In this document: in pieces, positions 40,745 through 52,136 of the stretch
Layout of the letters: every line of letters starts with the position of its first letter
Position numbering within the stretch: position 1 is the stretch's first letter
Assembly: GCA_009772935.1 (NCBI GenBank)
Contig: WOUR01000002.1
Coordinates: 1-64,000, forward strand
From: Rhodospirillaceae bacterium
GTDB taxonomy: Bacteria > Pseudomonadota > Alphaproteobacteria > Reyranellales > Reyranellaceae
Direction of reading: 5' to 3'
DNA: 64,000 bases
Position numbers and translations under genes: made by a program
Notes under the pieces: model-generated
What the model was told of the DNA's origin: nothing
The model's database searches: none
What the model saw: the letters and a program-made list of their open reading frames with translations, nothing else

Positions 40745-41935
40745 ATGACCTCATCGTTTGAACCGCCTCTCAAGGGCGTCCGCGTCGTCGAACTCACCCA
40801 CACGATCCTGGGCCCGTCCTGCGGCATGATCCTGGCCGACCTCGGTGCCGAGGTAATCAAGGTCGAGCCGGTCGACGGTGACCGTACACGCAAGTTGCGC
40901 GGCTTCGGCGCCGGCTTCTTCGGCTACTTCAACCGCAACAAGAAGAGCCTGGCGCTCGATGCCGATTCGCCCGAGGGCCGCAAGGTGCTGGTGAAGTTGC
41001 TCGAGAAGGCCGACGTGCTGATCGAGAACTTCGCACCGGGCTCGATGGCCAAGCGGAAGCTCGCGCCGGCGGACCTCGAGAAGATCAACCCACGCCTCGT
41101 CTATTGCTCGCTCAAAGGCTTCCTGCCGGGGCCGTACGAAAAGCGCCCGGCGCTCGATGAGGTCGTACAGATGATGGGCGGGCTCGCTTACATGACCGGC
41201 CCCAGCGGCCGGCCGCTGCGCGCCGGCACCTCGGTAATCGACATCGTGGGCGGCATGTTCGGCGCCTTCGGGACCGTGCTGGCGCTGAAGCAGCGCGACC
41301 GAACGGGGAAGGGCGGTCTGGTCGAGAGCGCGCTGTTCGAATCGGTCGTCTTCCTGATGGGCCAGCATCTTGCGATCACGGCGATCAACGGCGCTGCGCC
41401 GCCGCCGATGCCGGAGAGGGTGAGCTCGTGGGCGGTCTACGAGATTTTCAACACCGCCGACGAACTGCAGGTTTTCATCGGCATCACCAGCGACGGCCAG
41501 TGGAAGCGATTCTGCGAGTTCTTCAAGCAGCCCGAGCTGGCGGCCGACCCGAAGCTCGCCACCAATAACCTGCGCATCGAGGCGCGGCCGTGGCTGGTGC
41601 CCAAGGTAGCCGCGGTGTTCAAGGCCTACACCAAGGAGGCGCTGGAGCAGATGTGCCTGGAGGCAGACATCTCCTATGCGCCGGTCGCCCGGCCGCAGGA
41701 CCTGTTCGACCATCCGCACCTTCTGGCCAATGGCTCGCTGGTGCCGACGACCCTGCCGGGCGGCGTGCAGACCCGCCTGCCGCTGCTGCCTTTCCAGATG
41801 ATGGGCTGGCGGCCGCCGCTGGTCTCCAATCCACCGGAGGTCGGCCAGCACAATGACGAGGTGCTGTCGGAGATCGGCTACGACCCTGCGGGCATCTCAG
41901 GGCTGAAGACGGCCGGGCTGCTTGGACCCAAATAG
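40745..41935 (+). CDS. CaiB/BaiF family (type III) CoA-transferase
   Basis: This 396-residue enzyme transfers CoA between carboxylic acids. Family hallmarks are LKGVRVVELTHTILGPSCGMILADLGAEVIKVEP at the N-terminus, FGYFNRNKKSLALDADSPEGRKVLVKLLEKADVLIENFAPG, and the catalytic aspartate in YEKRPALDEVVQMMGGLAYMTG. The substrate is unknown. Related carboxylate genes (a TctC-type receptor and the TcuA-like dehydrogenase) lie just upstream on the other strand. It is probably co-transcribed with the preceding hypothetical gene. Confidence 0.92.
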   Translation: MTSSFEPPLKGVRVVELTHTILGPSCGMILADLGAEVIKVEPVDGDRTRKLRGFGAGFFGYFNRNKKSLALDADSPEGRKVLVKLLEKADVLIENFAPGSMAKRKLAPADLEKINPRLVYCSLKGFLPGPYEKRPALDEVVQMMGGLAYMTGPSGRPLRAGTSVIDIVGGMFGAFGTVLALKQRDRTGKGGLVESALFESVVFLMGQHLAITAINGAAPPPMPERVSSWAVYEIFNTADELQVFIGITSDGQWKRFCEFFKQPELAADPKLATNNLRIEARPWLVPKVAAVFKAYTKEALEQMCLEADISYAPVARPQDLFDHPHLLANGSLVPTTLPGGVQTRLPLLPFQMMGWRPPLVSNPPEVGQHNDEVLSEIGYDPAGISGLKTAGLLGPK

Positions 41936-41958
41936 CGGCCACTCGAGAAGACACTCCG

Positions 41959-42831
41959 TCAGATCCGCCCGACGTCTTCCAACGAGCGCACGATATGGTC
42001 GTGCAGGCGGTGGGCCGGGGCGCGGAGGCCCCGCGCGGCGAGCAGGGCGATCTCGGTGTCGTGCAGGTCGGGCAGCATGGAGCGTCGGTCGACCACGGTA
42101 AGTCCGGAGGGCACCATGTCCTTGGGCAGGACCGTTACGCCGAGACCGGCCTTCACGGCTGCATGCTGGCCGGCCAGCGAGGCACAGCTATAAGCGATCC
42201 GCCAGCGGCGGCGTGCGCGATTCAGGGAATCGGTAGCGCGCTTGCGGTAGACGCAAGGCGGCGGCGAGACGACGAGGGGCAGCGGCCCCTCCTCGGGCAG
42301 CACCAGTTGACCAGCCGCGACCCACACCAGCGGCTCGCGCCACACGCGAACGCCCCGGTTGGAGCGTTCGGGCTCGCGCTTGACCAGCACGAGGTCGAAC
42401 GCGCCCTCGCGGAAACGTTGGACGAGAGTCAGCGTGAGATCGCACGTCACCTCGAGCTGCACAGCCGGATAGGCCTGAGCGAAGCGGGCCAGAACCTGCG
42501 GCAGGTAGCTGGTCGCGAAATCCTCCGGCGTTCCAAGCCGCACGGTCCCGGCCAGCGCGGGCTGCGACAGGCTGGCAACCAGGCGATCATTCAGTTCGAG
42601 CATCTGGCGGGCATGCGGCAGTAGCGCGTCACCCTCGGCGGTCAGTCGGACGTGCCGCGTGGCGCGGTCCAGGAGGCGTTTGCCCAGTCCATCTTCGAGG
42701 CGCTTGATCTGCAGGCTGAGGGTTGACTGGCGGCGCAACAGTGTTTCGGCAGCACGGGTGAAGCTGCCGAGGTCGGCAACCGTCACGAAGGCACGCAGGA
42801 GATCGACGTCGAGGTTGAGCAGCTGGGTCAT
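41959..42831 (-). CDS. LysR-family transcriptional regulator
   Basis: This 290-residue regulator has the N-terminal HTH LDVDLLRAFVTVADLGSFTRAAETLLRRQSTLSLQIKRLEDGLGKRLLDRATRHVRLTAEG (about 6-68), the standard LysR signature with QSTLS in place of QSAVS. It is followed by a periplasmic-binding-like effector domain. It is divergent from the SbtA-type permease with 96 bp between starts and a palindrome in the gap. It is therefore the likely regulator of that permease and of itself. Confidence 0.92.
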   Translation of the reverse strand: MTQLLNLDVDLLRAFVTVADLGSFTRAAETLLRRQSTLSLQIKRLEDGLGKRLLDRATRHVRLTAEGDALLPHARQMLELNDRLVASLSQPALAGTVRLGTPEDFATSYLPQVLARFAQAYPAVQLEVTCDLTLTLVQRFREGAFDLVLVKREPERSNRGVRVWREPLVWVAAGQLVLPEEGPLPLVVSPPPCVYRKRATDSLNRARRRWRIAYSCASLAGQHAAVKAGLGVTVLPKDMVPSGLTVVDRRSMLPDLHDTEIALLAARGLRAPAHRLHDHIVRSLEDVGRI

Positions 42832-42853
42832 GATTTATCAATTTTCCAAAATA

Positions 42854-42869
42854 ATAGTTCGCCAACTAT
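42854..42869. promoter_or_regulatory. candidate LysR-type operator between divergent genes
   Basis: ATAGTT-CGCC-AACTAT is a perfect inverted repeat with the AT-rich, symmetrical form of LysR sites, 23 bp from the regulator start. Near-identical direct repeats TATCAATTTTCC and TATCAATTTCCC flank it on both sides. Confidence 0.55.
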
Positions 42870-42927
42870 CAATTTCCCGGTCAATGCGCCACCGCCTAAT
42901 GGAGGACACCGAAAACGCCGAGGCCCC

Positions 42928-43896
42928 ATGTCCTTCTTCGATCTCGCCGGCCAGAACATCCTCTCGCCGATGGTCCTGTTCTTCGTGCTCGGCGCTGCCC
43001 TCAGTCTTGCCCGCTCTGACCTCTCCATCCCCGGGTCGGTGGCGAAGCTGCTGTCGCTTTATCTGATGATGTCGATCGGTTTTCGCGGCGGCGTCGAGGT
43101 CGCCCATCATGGATTCTCCGCGACCCTTGTGGCCGCGCTGACCGCGGGCGTGATGCTGTCCTTCGTCATTCCGTTCGTGGCCTTCGTGCTGCTGCGCGCC
43201 GCCACACGACTCTCGGTTCCCGACGCGGCCTCGGTGGCCGCTCACTACGGCTCGATCTCCGCCGTTACGCTGGTCGCCGTCACCAGCGCACTCGGCCAGC
43301 TCGGTATCCCGTTCGAGGGCTACATGATCGCCGTTGCGGCGGCGATGGAGACGCCCGCGATCCTGAGCGCACTCTTCCTCGCGCGGGGCGGACAGGGGCA
43401 GGGGCGGGGAAGCGAACTGGTCCGTGAGATCCTGCTGAACGGAGCGGTCGTCATGCTGCTGGGCTCGTTCCTGATCGGCGTCGTCACCGGCGACCGGGGA
43501 CAGGTGCTGCTGAAGCCTTTCCTCGTCGACGCCTTTCCTGGCTTCCTCTGCCTGTTCCTGCTCGACATGGGATTGGTGGCCGGCCGGGGCCTGCGGGACG
43601 AACGGAGGTTGCTGTCCTTTCGGTTGGGAGTGTTCGCCATGGTGATGCCACTGATCGGCGGTGCGTTTGCGGCGTTGCTGGCGCCCCGGATCGGATTGTC
43701 GACCGGCGGTATCGCGGTCTTCATCACCCTCGCAGCCTCGGCTTCCTACATCGCGGTACCAGCGGCGATGCGGCTCGCTCTGCCGCAGGCCCAGGCCGCG
43801 ATTCCGCTTACGCTCTCGCTCGGCGTGACCTTCCCCTTCAACCTGTTGCTGGGCATTCCTCTCTACATTGCTGTGGCGCGCTGGGTCGGCGGATGA
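42928..43896 (+). CDS. sbtA: sodium-dependent bicarbonate/anion permease, SbtA family
   Basis: This 322-residue integral membrane protein has about ten helices. Segments typical of the SbtA/DUF897 family are ILSPMVLFFVLGAALSLARSDLSIPGSVAKLLSLYLMMSIGFRGGVEV, SVAAHYGSISAVTLVAVTSAL, and ITLAASASYIAVPAAMRLALPQAQAAIPLTLSLGVTFPFN. SbtA in cyanobacteria is a Na+/bicarbonate symporter. Many proteobacterial homologues have unknown ions. No SbtB PII-like partner gene is adjacent. Confidence 0.88.
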   Translation: MSFFDLAGQNILSPMVLFFVLGAALSLARSDLSIPGSVAKLLSLYLMMSIGFRGGVEVAHHGFSATLVAALTAGVMLSFVIPFVAFVLLRAATRLSVPDAASVAAHYGSISAVTLVAVTSALGQLGIPFEGYMIAVAAAMETPAILSALFLARGGQGQGRGSELVREILLNGAVVMLLGSFLIGVVTGDRGQVLLKPFLVDAFPGFLCLFLLDMGLVAGRGLRDERRLLSFRLGVFAMVMPLIGGAFAALLAPRIGLSTGGIAVFITLAASASYIAVPAAMRLALPQAQAAIPLTLSLGVTFPFNLLLGIPLYIAVARWVGG

Positions 43897-43947
43897 GCGA
43901 GCGGCAGAGGGTGTTTGCGTCCGGAATTATCCACAGATTGCGCGCAA

Positions 43948-43962
43948 GAACATATCTGGAAC
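43948..43962. promoter_or_regulatory. LexA (SOS) box of recA
   Basis: GAAC-ATATCTG-GAAC is an exact alphaproteobacterial SOS box (GAAC-N7-GAAC, equivalent to GTTC-N7-GTTC), 154 bp before the recA start. A further inverted repeat, AGAAC-ATTA-GTTCT, follows at 43971-43984. recA is thus DNA-damage inducible through LexA. Confidence 0.88.
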
Positions 43963-44115
43963 TTGTGTCAAGAACATTAGTTCTATCAGAGGGTTATTTG
44001 TTCGATTGCCGGATGGAACAAAATGGGTACATTGGCGCCACCAGACATTCGAACCTGCGGCGGACTTATCCGCATTGCCGCTCCTGACAGGGGCATGGGA
44101 AGAAGGAGAAAGCCA

Positions 44116-45186
44116 ATGTCGGCGATGCTCAAGGTGGTCGAAAAAGAAGGCATGGAAAGCAAGAACAAGGCGCTGGACGCCGCTCTCGCCCAGATCGAGC
44201 GCGCCTTCGGCAAGGGTTCCATCATGAAGCTGGGCCAGCGCGAGGCGCTGGAGATCGAATCGATCTCGACCGGCTCGCTGGGCCTCGACATCGCGCTGGG
44301 CATCGGCGGCCTGCCCAAGGGCCGCATCGTCGAAATCTACGGTCCGGAAAGCTCGGGCAAGACGACGCTTGCTCTGCACGTCATCGCGGAGGCGCAGAAG
44401 AAGGGCGGTTCCTGCGCCTTTGTCGACGCCGAGCACGCGCTCGATCCGGGCTATGCCAAGAAGCTGGGCGTCGACATCGGCAACCTGCTGATCTCGCAGC
44501 CCGACGCCGGCGAGCAGGCGCTCGAGATCGCCGACACGCTGGTGCGCTCCGGCGCCATCGACGTGCTGGTGATCGACTCGGTGGCCGCTCTCGTGCCGCG
44601 CGCCGAACTCGAAGGCGAAATGGGCGATTCCCTGCCGGGCCTGCATGCTCGCCTGATGAGCCAGGCGTTGCGCAAGCTCACTGCCTCGATCTCCAAGTCC
44701 AACACGCTGGTGATCTTCATCAACCAGATCCGGATGAAGATCGGTGTCATGTTCGGCAGTCCCGAGACGACGACGGGCGGCAATGCGCTGAAGTTCTACG
44801 CCTCGGTTCGCCTCGACATACGCCGCATCGGCGCGCTCAAGGACAAGGACGAGGTCGTTGGCAACGCCACGCGCGTCAAGGTCGTGAAGAACAAGGTGGC
44901 GCCGCCGTTCAAGGTCGTCGAGTTCGACATCATGTATGGCGAGGGCGTCTCCAAGGCCGGCGAACTGATCGACCTCGGCGAAAAAGCCGGCGTCGTCGAG
45001 AAATCGGGTTCTTGGTACTCCTACGACGGCACCCGCATCGGCCAGGGCCGCGAGAACGCCAAGAATTACCTCAAGGAGCACCCCGAGGTCGCCAATGCGA
45101 TCGAGAACAAGGTGCGTGCCAACGCCGGCATTCTGGCCAACGTCCTGATGGATGGCGGCAAGGAAGAGGACGACGACGAGGAATAG
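44116..45186 (+). CDS. recA: recombinase RecA
   Basis: This 356-residue RecA starts at ATG 44116 behind AAGGAGA. The Walker A motif is [17 protein letters not shown] (about 74-90), Walker B is [22 protein letters not shown], loop 2/ATP-cap region is [38 protein letters not shown], and the tail is acidic ([10 protein letters not shown]). It catalyses homologous pairing and LexA self-cleavage. A 218-bp leader with an SOS box precedes it and a strong terminator follows. The gene is monocistronic. Confidence 0.98.
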   Translation: MSAMLKVVEKEGMESKNKALDAALAQIERAFGKGSIMKLGQREALEIESISTGSLGLDIALGIGGLPKGRIVEIYGPESSGKTTLALHVIAEAQKKGGSCAFVDAEHALDPGYAKKLGVDIGNLLISQPDAGEQALEIADTLVRSGAIDVLVIDSVAALVPRAELEGEMGDSLPGLHARLMSQALRKLTASISKSNTLVIFINQIRMKIGVMFGSPETTTGGNALKFYASVRLDIRRIGALKDKDEVVGNATRVKVVKNKVAPPFKVVEFDIMYGEGVSKAGELIDLGEKAGVVEKSGSWYSYDGTRIGQGRENAKNYLKEHPEVANAIENKVRANAGILANVLMDGGKEEDDDEE

Positions 45187-45218
45187 CGGACCCCGATCCC
45201 CTGTCTCCGGGTCCCTAA

Positions 45219-45262
45219 GGGCGGTACCGCACCCCACGCGCGGTACCGCCCATTTTCTTTTT
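45219..45262 (+). terminator. Rho-independent terminator of recA
   Basis: GGGCGGTACCGC (45219-45230) and GCGGTACCGCCC (45240-45251) form a perfect 12-bp stem with a 9-base loop, followed by the T-rich tract ATTTTCTTTTT. Confidence 0.9.
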
Positions 45263-45296
45263 GAGCGCCAGAAACGCCCAAAAAGAAAATGGGCGG
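45246..45296. terminator. second, overlapping inverted repeat in the recA convergent gap
   Basis: An 18-bp arm at 45246-45263 (CCGCCC followed by the T-tract) is the exact reverse complement of 45279-45296, with 15 bases between. It shares its left arm with the 3' arm and T-tract of the recA terminator, and on the minus strand places a T-tract after the Cys-cluster gene. The two folds are mutually exclusive. Confidence 0.75.
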
Positions 45297-45297
45297 A

Positions 45298-45993
45298 TCA
45301 GCTTTTTCGCGACATCCCCTTCAGAAACCGCTGGATCCACTCCGGCCCCGTGCGCCGGGCGCCGGCCCCGGGGCGGCGCTTCGCCCAGTCCATCAGCAGC
45401 GCCAGCGGAAACCAGTCCTCGCGCTCGTCCTGCAGGCCGCGCGCTGCCAGCGAGACCTTGGGGACGGGCACCGGCGCCACCCCTTCCTGCGCGGGCCCGG
45501 CGCAGAGTTCCGCTGGCGAGGTGACGAGATACTCGCGGCAGACCAGCGGCCGATCAGGATGGATGGAGCAGCTCTCCTCCTCGAGGAAGGGGCAGGGGAT
45601 GCCCAGCGCGAAATAGGCGGTCGAAAGCTCCCGGTCGGGCCGCCCCTTGCGTTCCTTGAGGTCTGCGGCGGCGAGGGCGACCTCGGCGGCAGCGAAGCGG
45701 TCTTCCAGCACGGCGCGCCGCTCCGCCGGCAGGGCTGCGACCGTCGACAGCAGCCGTTCAGCCTCCGTGCGCGAGATCGGCACGAGCTGGCGGCAGCAGG
45801 CCCCGCAGCCCTTGCGGCAGGAGATCGCCTTGCCGGCCTCGGCGGCCGCGACCACGGCGTTGACCAGACCCTGCAGGGCGGGGACGACGTCCGCCGCCGG
45901 CACCGGGCCGCTCGGTACGGTGATCGGATGGACGACCCGTAGGTCGCCCACGGAAAGGCGAAGAGTGGCGGTAGAATGGGCCTCGGCGGCCAT
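45298..45993 (-). CDS. YkgJ-family cysteine cluster protein
   Basis: This 231-residue protein starts at ATG 45993 behind GGGGAA. The cysteine cluster is [24 protein letters not shown] (about 75-98), with further cysteines in [34 protein letters not shown]. This C-x3-C-x2-CC ... C-x7-C-x8-C pattern is the CxxCxxCC/YkgJ family, thought to bind zinc or iron. Its cellular role is not established. It is convergent with recA. Confidence 0.87.
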   Translation of the reverse strand: MAAEAHSTATLRLSVGDLRVVHPITVPSGPVPAADVVPALQGLVNAVVAAAEAGKAISCRKGCGACCRQLVPISRTEAERLLSTVAALPAERRAVLEDRFAAAEVALAAADLKERKGRPDRELSTAYFALGIPCPFLEEESCSIHPDRPLVCREYLVTSPAELCAGPAQEGVAPVPVPKVSLAARGLQDEREDWFPLALLMDWAKRRPGAGARRTGPEWIQRFLKGMSRKS

Positions 45994-46049
45994 TTCCCCT
46001 GGGCTCCCTGTTCTGGACTTGGCGGGCGGGCGCACGCTACAAGGCCGGC

Positions 46050-48715
<2,666 letters not shown>

Positions 48716-48719
<4 letters not shown>

Positions 48720-49060
48720 AGCCCGCGATCGCCCTCGTGCTGGCGGCGGCGGCGATGTCGGCCTGCGCGCCGAAGGATTTCTCCAAGGAAGGCGCCGACG
48801 CCGAGCAGTTCACCAAGGACGAAGGACTGTGCCGCACCCAGGTTCGCGCGAGGGCGCAGCAGGAGCGCAACATCGACGACCAGCGGCGGGCCACCTTCTC
48901 GGCCGAGCGCGAGCGCTACGGCCAGCAGGGTCTCTACTCCGACATGGCCAACCAGGGTTACAAGTTCAATTACGAGCGCATGATGGCGAACTGCATGGAG
49001 GCGCGTGGCTGGGCGCCCAAGCAGAACGGGCCCATCCCCATGCCGAAGCTCACCTGGTGA
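48716..49060 (+). CDS. small lipoprotein coupled to alaS
   Basis: This 114-residue predicted lipoprotein has the signal [17 protein letters not shown] with a lipobox ending at C17. The mature part is charged and helical ([49 protein letters not shown]) with one later cysteine (NCMEARGW), so a single disulfide C40-C94-like pair is possible. The function is unknown. ATGA overlap with alaS implies translational coupling. Confidence 0.75.
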
Positions 49061-49061
49061 C

Positions 49062-49352
49062 ATGGACGCGCTGACCGTATTCCTTCTCTATCTGGCCAGC
49101 GGCGCTGCGACGTTCCCCCTCACCATCATGCTGGTGCGCAGCGTGGTGTCGGTGGCGGCGCCGGCGCGCGCCACGCCTGCGTTTCACCAGCGCCTGGACA
49201 ATGCCACGGGCTGGTCGATCACCGTCTGGATCCTGGGCGTCTTCGTCTTCTATGCGACGGCCATCCTGATGGAGCGGCAGAAGCCCTGCGAGGAACAGCG
49301 GACCAACCAGCTCACCTACGAGTGCAAGAAGTTCCTGGGCGCCATCAAGTAG
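49062..49352 (+). CDS. small two-helix membrane protein
   Basis: This 96-residue protein starts 1 base after the lipoprotein stop (ATG 49062). Helices are at about 3-24 (LTVFLLYLASGAATFPLTIMLV) and 46-66 (GWSITVWILGVFVFYATAILM). The C-terminal tail has two cysteines (PCEEQRTNQLTYECKKF). It is unrecognised. The last 8 bases overlap the 3' end of the convergent gene at 49345. Confidence 0.65.
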   Translation: MDALTVFLLYLASGAATFPLTIMLVRSVVSVAAPARATPAFHQRLDNATGWSITVWILGVFVFYATAILMERQKPCEEQRTNQLTYECKKFLGAIK

Positions 49353-50649
49353 GGCGGCGCCATTTCGAAAGCGCCATCCACACGCCGCGCGCCGCGAACT
49401 CCACGAGGGTGCCGAACAGGACCAGGATGAAGGCGTTAGCCGGGACGGCATACAGGTGGCTGGGCAGCGCCAGCATCGCCTGGGCGAGGAAGAGGCCGAG
49501 AAACGCGAGCGACACGGCCTCGATCGGCAGACCCTGCGGAAAACCGACGCGCCGCCACAGGCCGAACCAGGTTGCCAGCACCAGGTGCACCAGACCGATC
49601 GCCAGGACGATTCCGAAGGGTGGACCGGGCTGCATGGTCTGCGCGGTGAGCAACTGCAGGGCTTTCTCCCAGTAGATGCGCGCGACTTCAACCGGGTCCT
49701 CGACGATGCGTGCGAGGTAGAGCTTCCACATCAGGCGGAAATACTCGGGCGAGCAGTAGAGGACTCCGGCCCGGTCGGCCAGCTCCGCACCGTGCTCGTC
49801 GTGGTAGCGGATACCCCACTTGTTCTCGACGAATCCGAGGCCGAGATAGAGCGTATGCGACAGGCCGTGAGTCTGCAGCCGCTCGGCGGGCGCCATGGGA
49901 AAGGCCGCATCGCGCGCCATCGTGGCCCATTTGGGAGCAAGCAGCGCCCCCGTCGCGAGTACGGCGATGAGTGCCAGGCCAGGCAGGAGGCGCGCCGGTC
50001 GCGGCCGCTGCAGGGCCATCGCGGCCAGTGCGCCGAGAGTGAGCGCAAAACCCATCAGGCCGATCGATTCGCGGACCAGCGTCACCACGGCCAGGGCCGC
50101 GATCCCGCCCGCGATCCAGCCGCGGTTGCTGCGGGTCACGATCGCCAGCGGCAGGATGCCGGCGAGGCTCACCATGCCGATGAAAGCCCAGTGCGGCGAG
50201 GTGCCCATCCAGCCGAGGAACTCGATCGGCCCCTTCAGCAACAGCACGATCGATGTGATCCACGCCCGCAGCGAGAACAACAGCGCCGCCAGGGCCACGA
50301 GGCCGATCGTGTTGAGGAGTGTGGTAAGCCGCGCGACGTCGACCAGGGTGGCAGGCGCGCCTGTCATCGCCGCCCAGGCGCTGAGCAGCAGGGCGTGGCC
50401 GGGATCGTCGGCGATCGCCCGTTCGGAGATCGGGATCAGCCGGCCATCCTCGCAGACCGCCAGCCAGACGCCGCGCGATACCGTGCACTCCGTGCTGGCG
50501 AGCCAGATATTGGTGGCCTCCCACTCGGACGGCATGATGTCGGCGAGATGGCCGTAGCGCCGCACATCCTCGAATGTGCGTCCGAACTGACCGGCCACCA
50601 ACACCGCCACGCAAATCGCGAAGGCGAGCCACCTCAGCGCCGATCCCAT
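49345..50649 (-). CDS. polytopic membrane protein of unknown function
   Basis: This 434-residue protein has about ten hydrophobic helices, first MGSALRWLAFAICVAVLVAGQFG and last NAFILVLFGTLVEFAARGVW. A long loop after the first helix contains two cysteines (STECTVSRGVWLAVCEDG). The layout resembles the membrane protein at 28187 and other glycan-handling GT-C-like proteins, but no diagnostic motif is seen, so no function is assigned. It overlaps the convergent small gene by 8 bp and is divergent from the lipoprotein gene at 50742. Confidence 0.7.
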   Translation of the reverse strand: MGSALRWLAFAICVAVLVAGQFGRTFEDVRRYGHLADIMPSEWEATNIWLASTECTVSRGVWLAVCEDGRLIPISERAIADDPGHALLLSAWAAMTGAPATLVDVARLTTLLNTIGLVALAALLFSLRAWITSIVLLLKGPIEFLGWMGTSPHWAFIGMVSLAGILPLAIVTRSNRGWIAGGIAALAVVTLVRESIGLMGFALTLGALAAMALQRPRPARLLPGLALIAVLATGALLAPKWATMARDAAFPMAPAERLQTHGLSHTLYLGLGFVENKWGIRYHDEHGAELADRAGVLYCSPEYFRLMWKLYLARIVEDPVEVARIYWEKALQLLTAQTMQPGPPFGIVLAIGLVHLVLATWFGLWRRVGFPQGLPIEAVSLAFLGLFLAQAMLALPSHLYAVPANAFILVLFGTLVEFAARGVWMALSKWRRPT

Positions 50650-50741
50650 CCGTTCTCCCGCGTCCCCCTGCGGACTCTACGGTCCGCCCGCGGGCGACAT
50701 CTAGACCGGGACGTGAAAGCCAAGCAATAGCGCGCTAGGAT

Positions 50742-51164
50742 ATGTGGATGTTCGCCAAGCCGCTCCTCGCGGTCTTCGCCCTCCTGACGCTGCTGCCAGG
50801 CTGCGAGACGCGGGCCGAACGCGAAGCCTCGTTCGACAGGCAGCTGCGTGCCATGGCCGGCGCGCCGGAAGCCGGCCTTCTGCGCAGCATGGGCCGCATT
50901 CCCGACAACACCTACCAGCTCGAGGACGGCGCCAAGATCCTGCAATGGCGGTGGGACACGTCCTACATCGATCCCGGCATGCCGCCGATGTATCAGCGCT
51001 TCGGCGGCTGGGGCTGGGGTTGGGGCGGCGGTGTTTGGATTCCGATGGGTGGCTTTCCGCCGACCCTGGTGCGCCAGAGCTGCATCGTCGAATGGACGAT
51101 GGTGTCGGGCTCGGCGCAGGGGTATCGCTGGCAGGGCGCAGGCTGCCAGAAGGTCACGCCCTGA
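50742..51164 (+). CDS. small secreted lipoprotein with Gly/Trp-rich stretch
   Basis: This 140-residue predicted lipoprotein has the signal MWMFAKPLLAVFALLTLLPGC (lipobox LPGC, Cys21; ATG 50748 gives an equally good signal). The mature protein has a striking FGGWGWGWGGGVWIP stretch near residue 90 and two later cysteines (QSCIVEW, AGCQKV) that could pair. This is the general pattern of small alphaproteobacterial envelope lipoproteins, function unknown. A strong terminator follows. Confidence 0.75.
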   Translation: MWMFAKPLLAVFALLTLLPGCETRAEREASFDRQLRAMAGAPEAGLLRSMGRIPDNTYQLEDGAKILQWRWDTSYIDPGMPPMYQRFGGWGWGWGGGVWIPMGGFPPTLVRQSCIVEWTMVSGSAQGYRWQGAGCQKVTP

Positions 51165-51170
51165 AAAAAA

Positions 51171-51208
51171 GCCGGCCGGTTCTTCTGCGAAGATCCGGCC
51201 GGCCTTTT
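51171..51208 (+). terminator. Rho-independent terminator after the lipoprotein gene
   Basis: GCCGGCCGG (51171-51179) pairs with CCGGCCGGC (51195-51203), and the inner TCTTC/GAAGA extends the stem across a T-T mismatch. An A-run precedes and CTTTT follows, so it can terminate both this gene and the convergent PRC-barrel gene. Confidence 0.9.
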
Positions 51209-51220
51209 CGGGAAGCGTGC

Positions 51221-51583
51221 TTACCAGTAGGTCGGAACGCCGTAGTACTTGTCGACCTGACGGCCGTAGTCCGGTGTCCAGCTGAAGGTCTCCGCGTCGT
51301 CGTAGGTCGGCGCGCCTTCCAGGACCTTCCTGTCGAGCGCCACGACATAGCCGCCCTGGCGCTCGTCGTACTTCAGCGTCGACCATGGCAGCGGATGGTG
51401 CTTCTCGCCGATGCCGAGGAACCCGCCGAACGACATCACAGCATAGATGGCGCGGCCGCTCACCTTGTCGATCATGATGTCCTCGACGGTGCCGAGCTTG
51501 TCGCCCTGGAGATTGTAGACGTCGGTGCCGGTGACGCGCTCGGCCGCGATCAGGTTCCTCGGCGTCAGGGTAAGGTCGGTCAT
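51221..51583 (-). CDS. PRC-barrel domain protein
   Basis: This 120-residue protein starts at ATG 51583 after AGGAGA. The PRC-barrel fold is visible in ERVTGTDVYNLQGDKLGTVEDIMIDKVSGRAIYAVMSFGGFLGIGEKHHPLPWSTLKYD. The C-terminus is Tyr/Asp-rich (YDDAETFSWTPDYGRQVDKYYGVPTYW), a form common in stress-associated alphaproteobacterial PRC proteins. The family binds partners in photosynthetic reaction centres and ribosome maturation. The specific role here is unknown. Confidence 0.88.
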   Translation of the reverse strand: MTDLTLTPRNLIAAERVTGTDVYNLQGDKLGTVEDIMIDKVSGRAIYAVMSFGGFLGIGEKHHPLPWSTLKYDERQGGYVVALDRKVLEGAPTYDDAETFSWTPDYGRQVDKYYGVPTYW

Positions 51584-51677
51584 CGCTCTCTCCTGTTCGA
51601 TGGTTGGGGTGCCTGAGGAACGCAGGCTCGCCCGGCCAGTTGCGGGAGGTCGCGAAGACGTCACATTCCGGCGCTCG

Positions 51678-51956
51678 TCATTCGGCCGACTTGCGCAACC
51701 TTTCGCCGACGGCGGCGACCATCGCCTCGTAGGAGGAGAGGTCCCGGGTGGCGGCGGCGCGCGGCAGGGCGCTGTAGCGCTGGCGCCCGAAGTCCGTCAG
51801 GCGCGCGACGCCGGCGTCGATCTCGACCAGCGCCAGCGATTTCAGGCGCATGAGGTCTCGCGGCGCCAGGTCCTTCATCGGAGAAATGCCCAGTGCGACA
51901 CGGCGCAGGGTCACTTCCTCGTTGGGACTGAGTGGAGCATCCAGGCTGCGTGACAT
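51678..51956 (-). CDS. small hypothetical protein with possible winged-helix fold
   Basis: This 92-residue protein is SPNEEVTLRRVALGISPMKDLAPRDLMRLKSLALVEIDAGVARLTDFGRQRYSALPRA in its core. The helix-helix-wing pattern (RDLMRLKSLALVEIDAGVARLTDFGRQRY) resembles a small winged-helix domain of the type seen in short alphaproteobacterial hypothetical proteins. I assign no function. It lies 94 bp upstream of the PRC-barrel gene on the same strand. Confidence 0.6.
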   Translation of the reverse strand: MSRSLDAPLSPNEEVTLRRVALGISPMKDLAPRDLMRLKSLALVEIDAGVARLTDFGRQRYSALPRAAATRDLSSYEAMVAAVGERLRKSAE

Positions 51957-52136
51957 CGTCTTCCCCTCACATAACTAGAGGCCCATTCCAGCCTGAAGGG
52001 CAAGTTCAACAGGCCGCATCCGCGGTGCGGTTTCCCCTTTCGACGTTAACTAGCTGACGGAAGCGGCGCTGGCGTGACGCCAGCTGTGACATTGCTGCGA
52101 CCGAAGCGCTGTTTCACAAGCGCGGCGCCGTAAATG

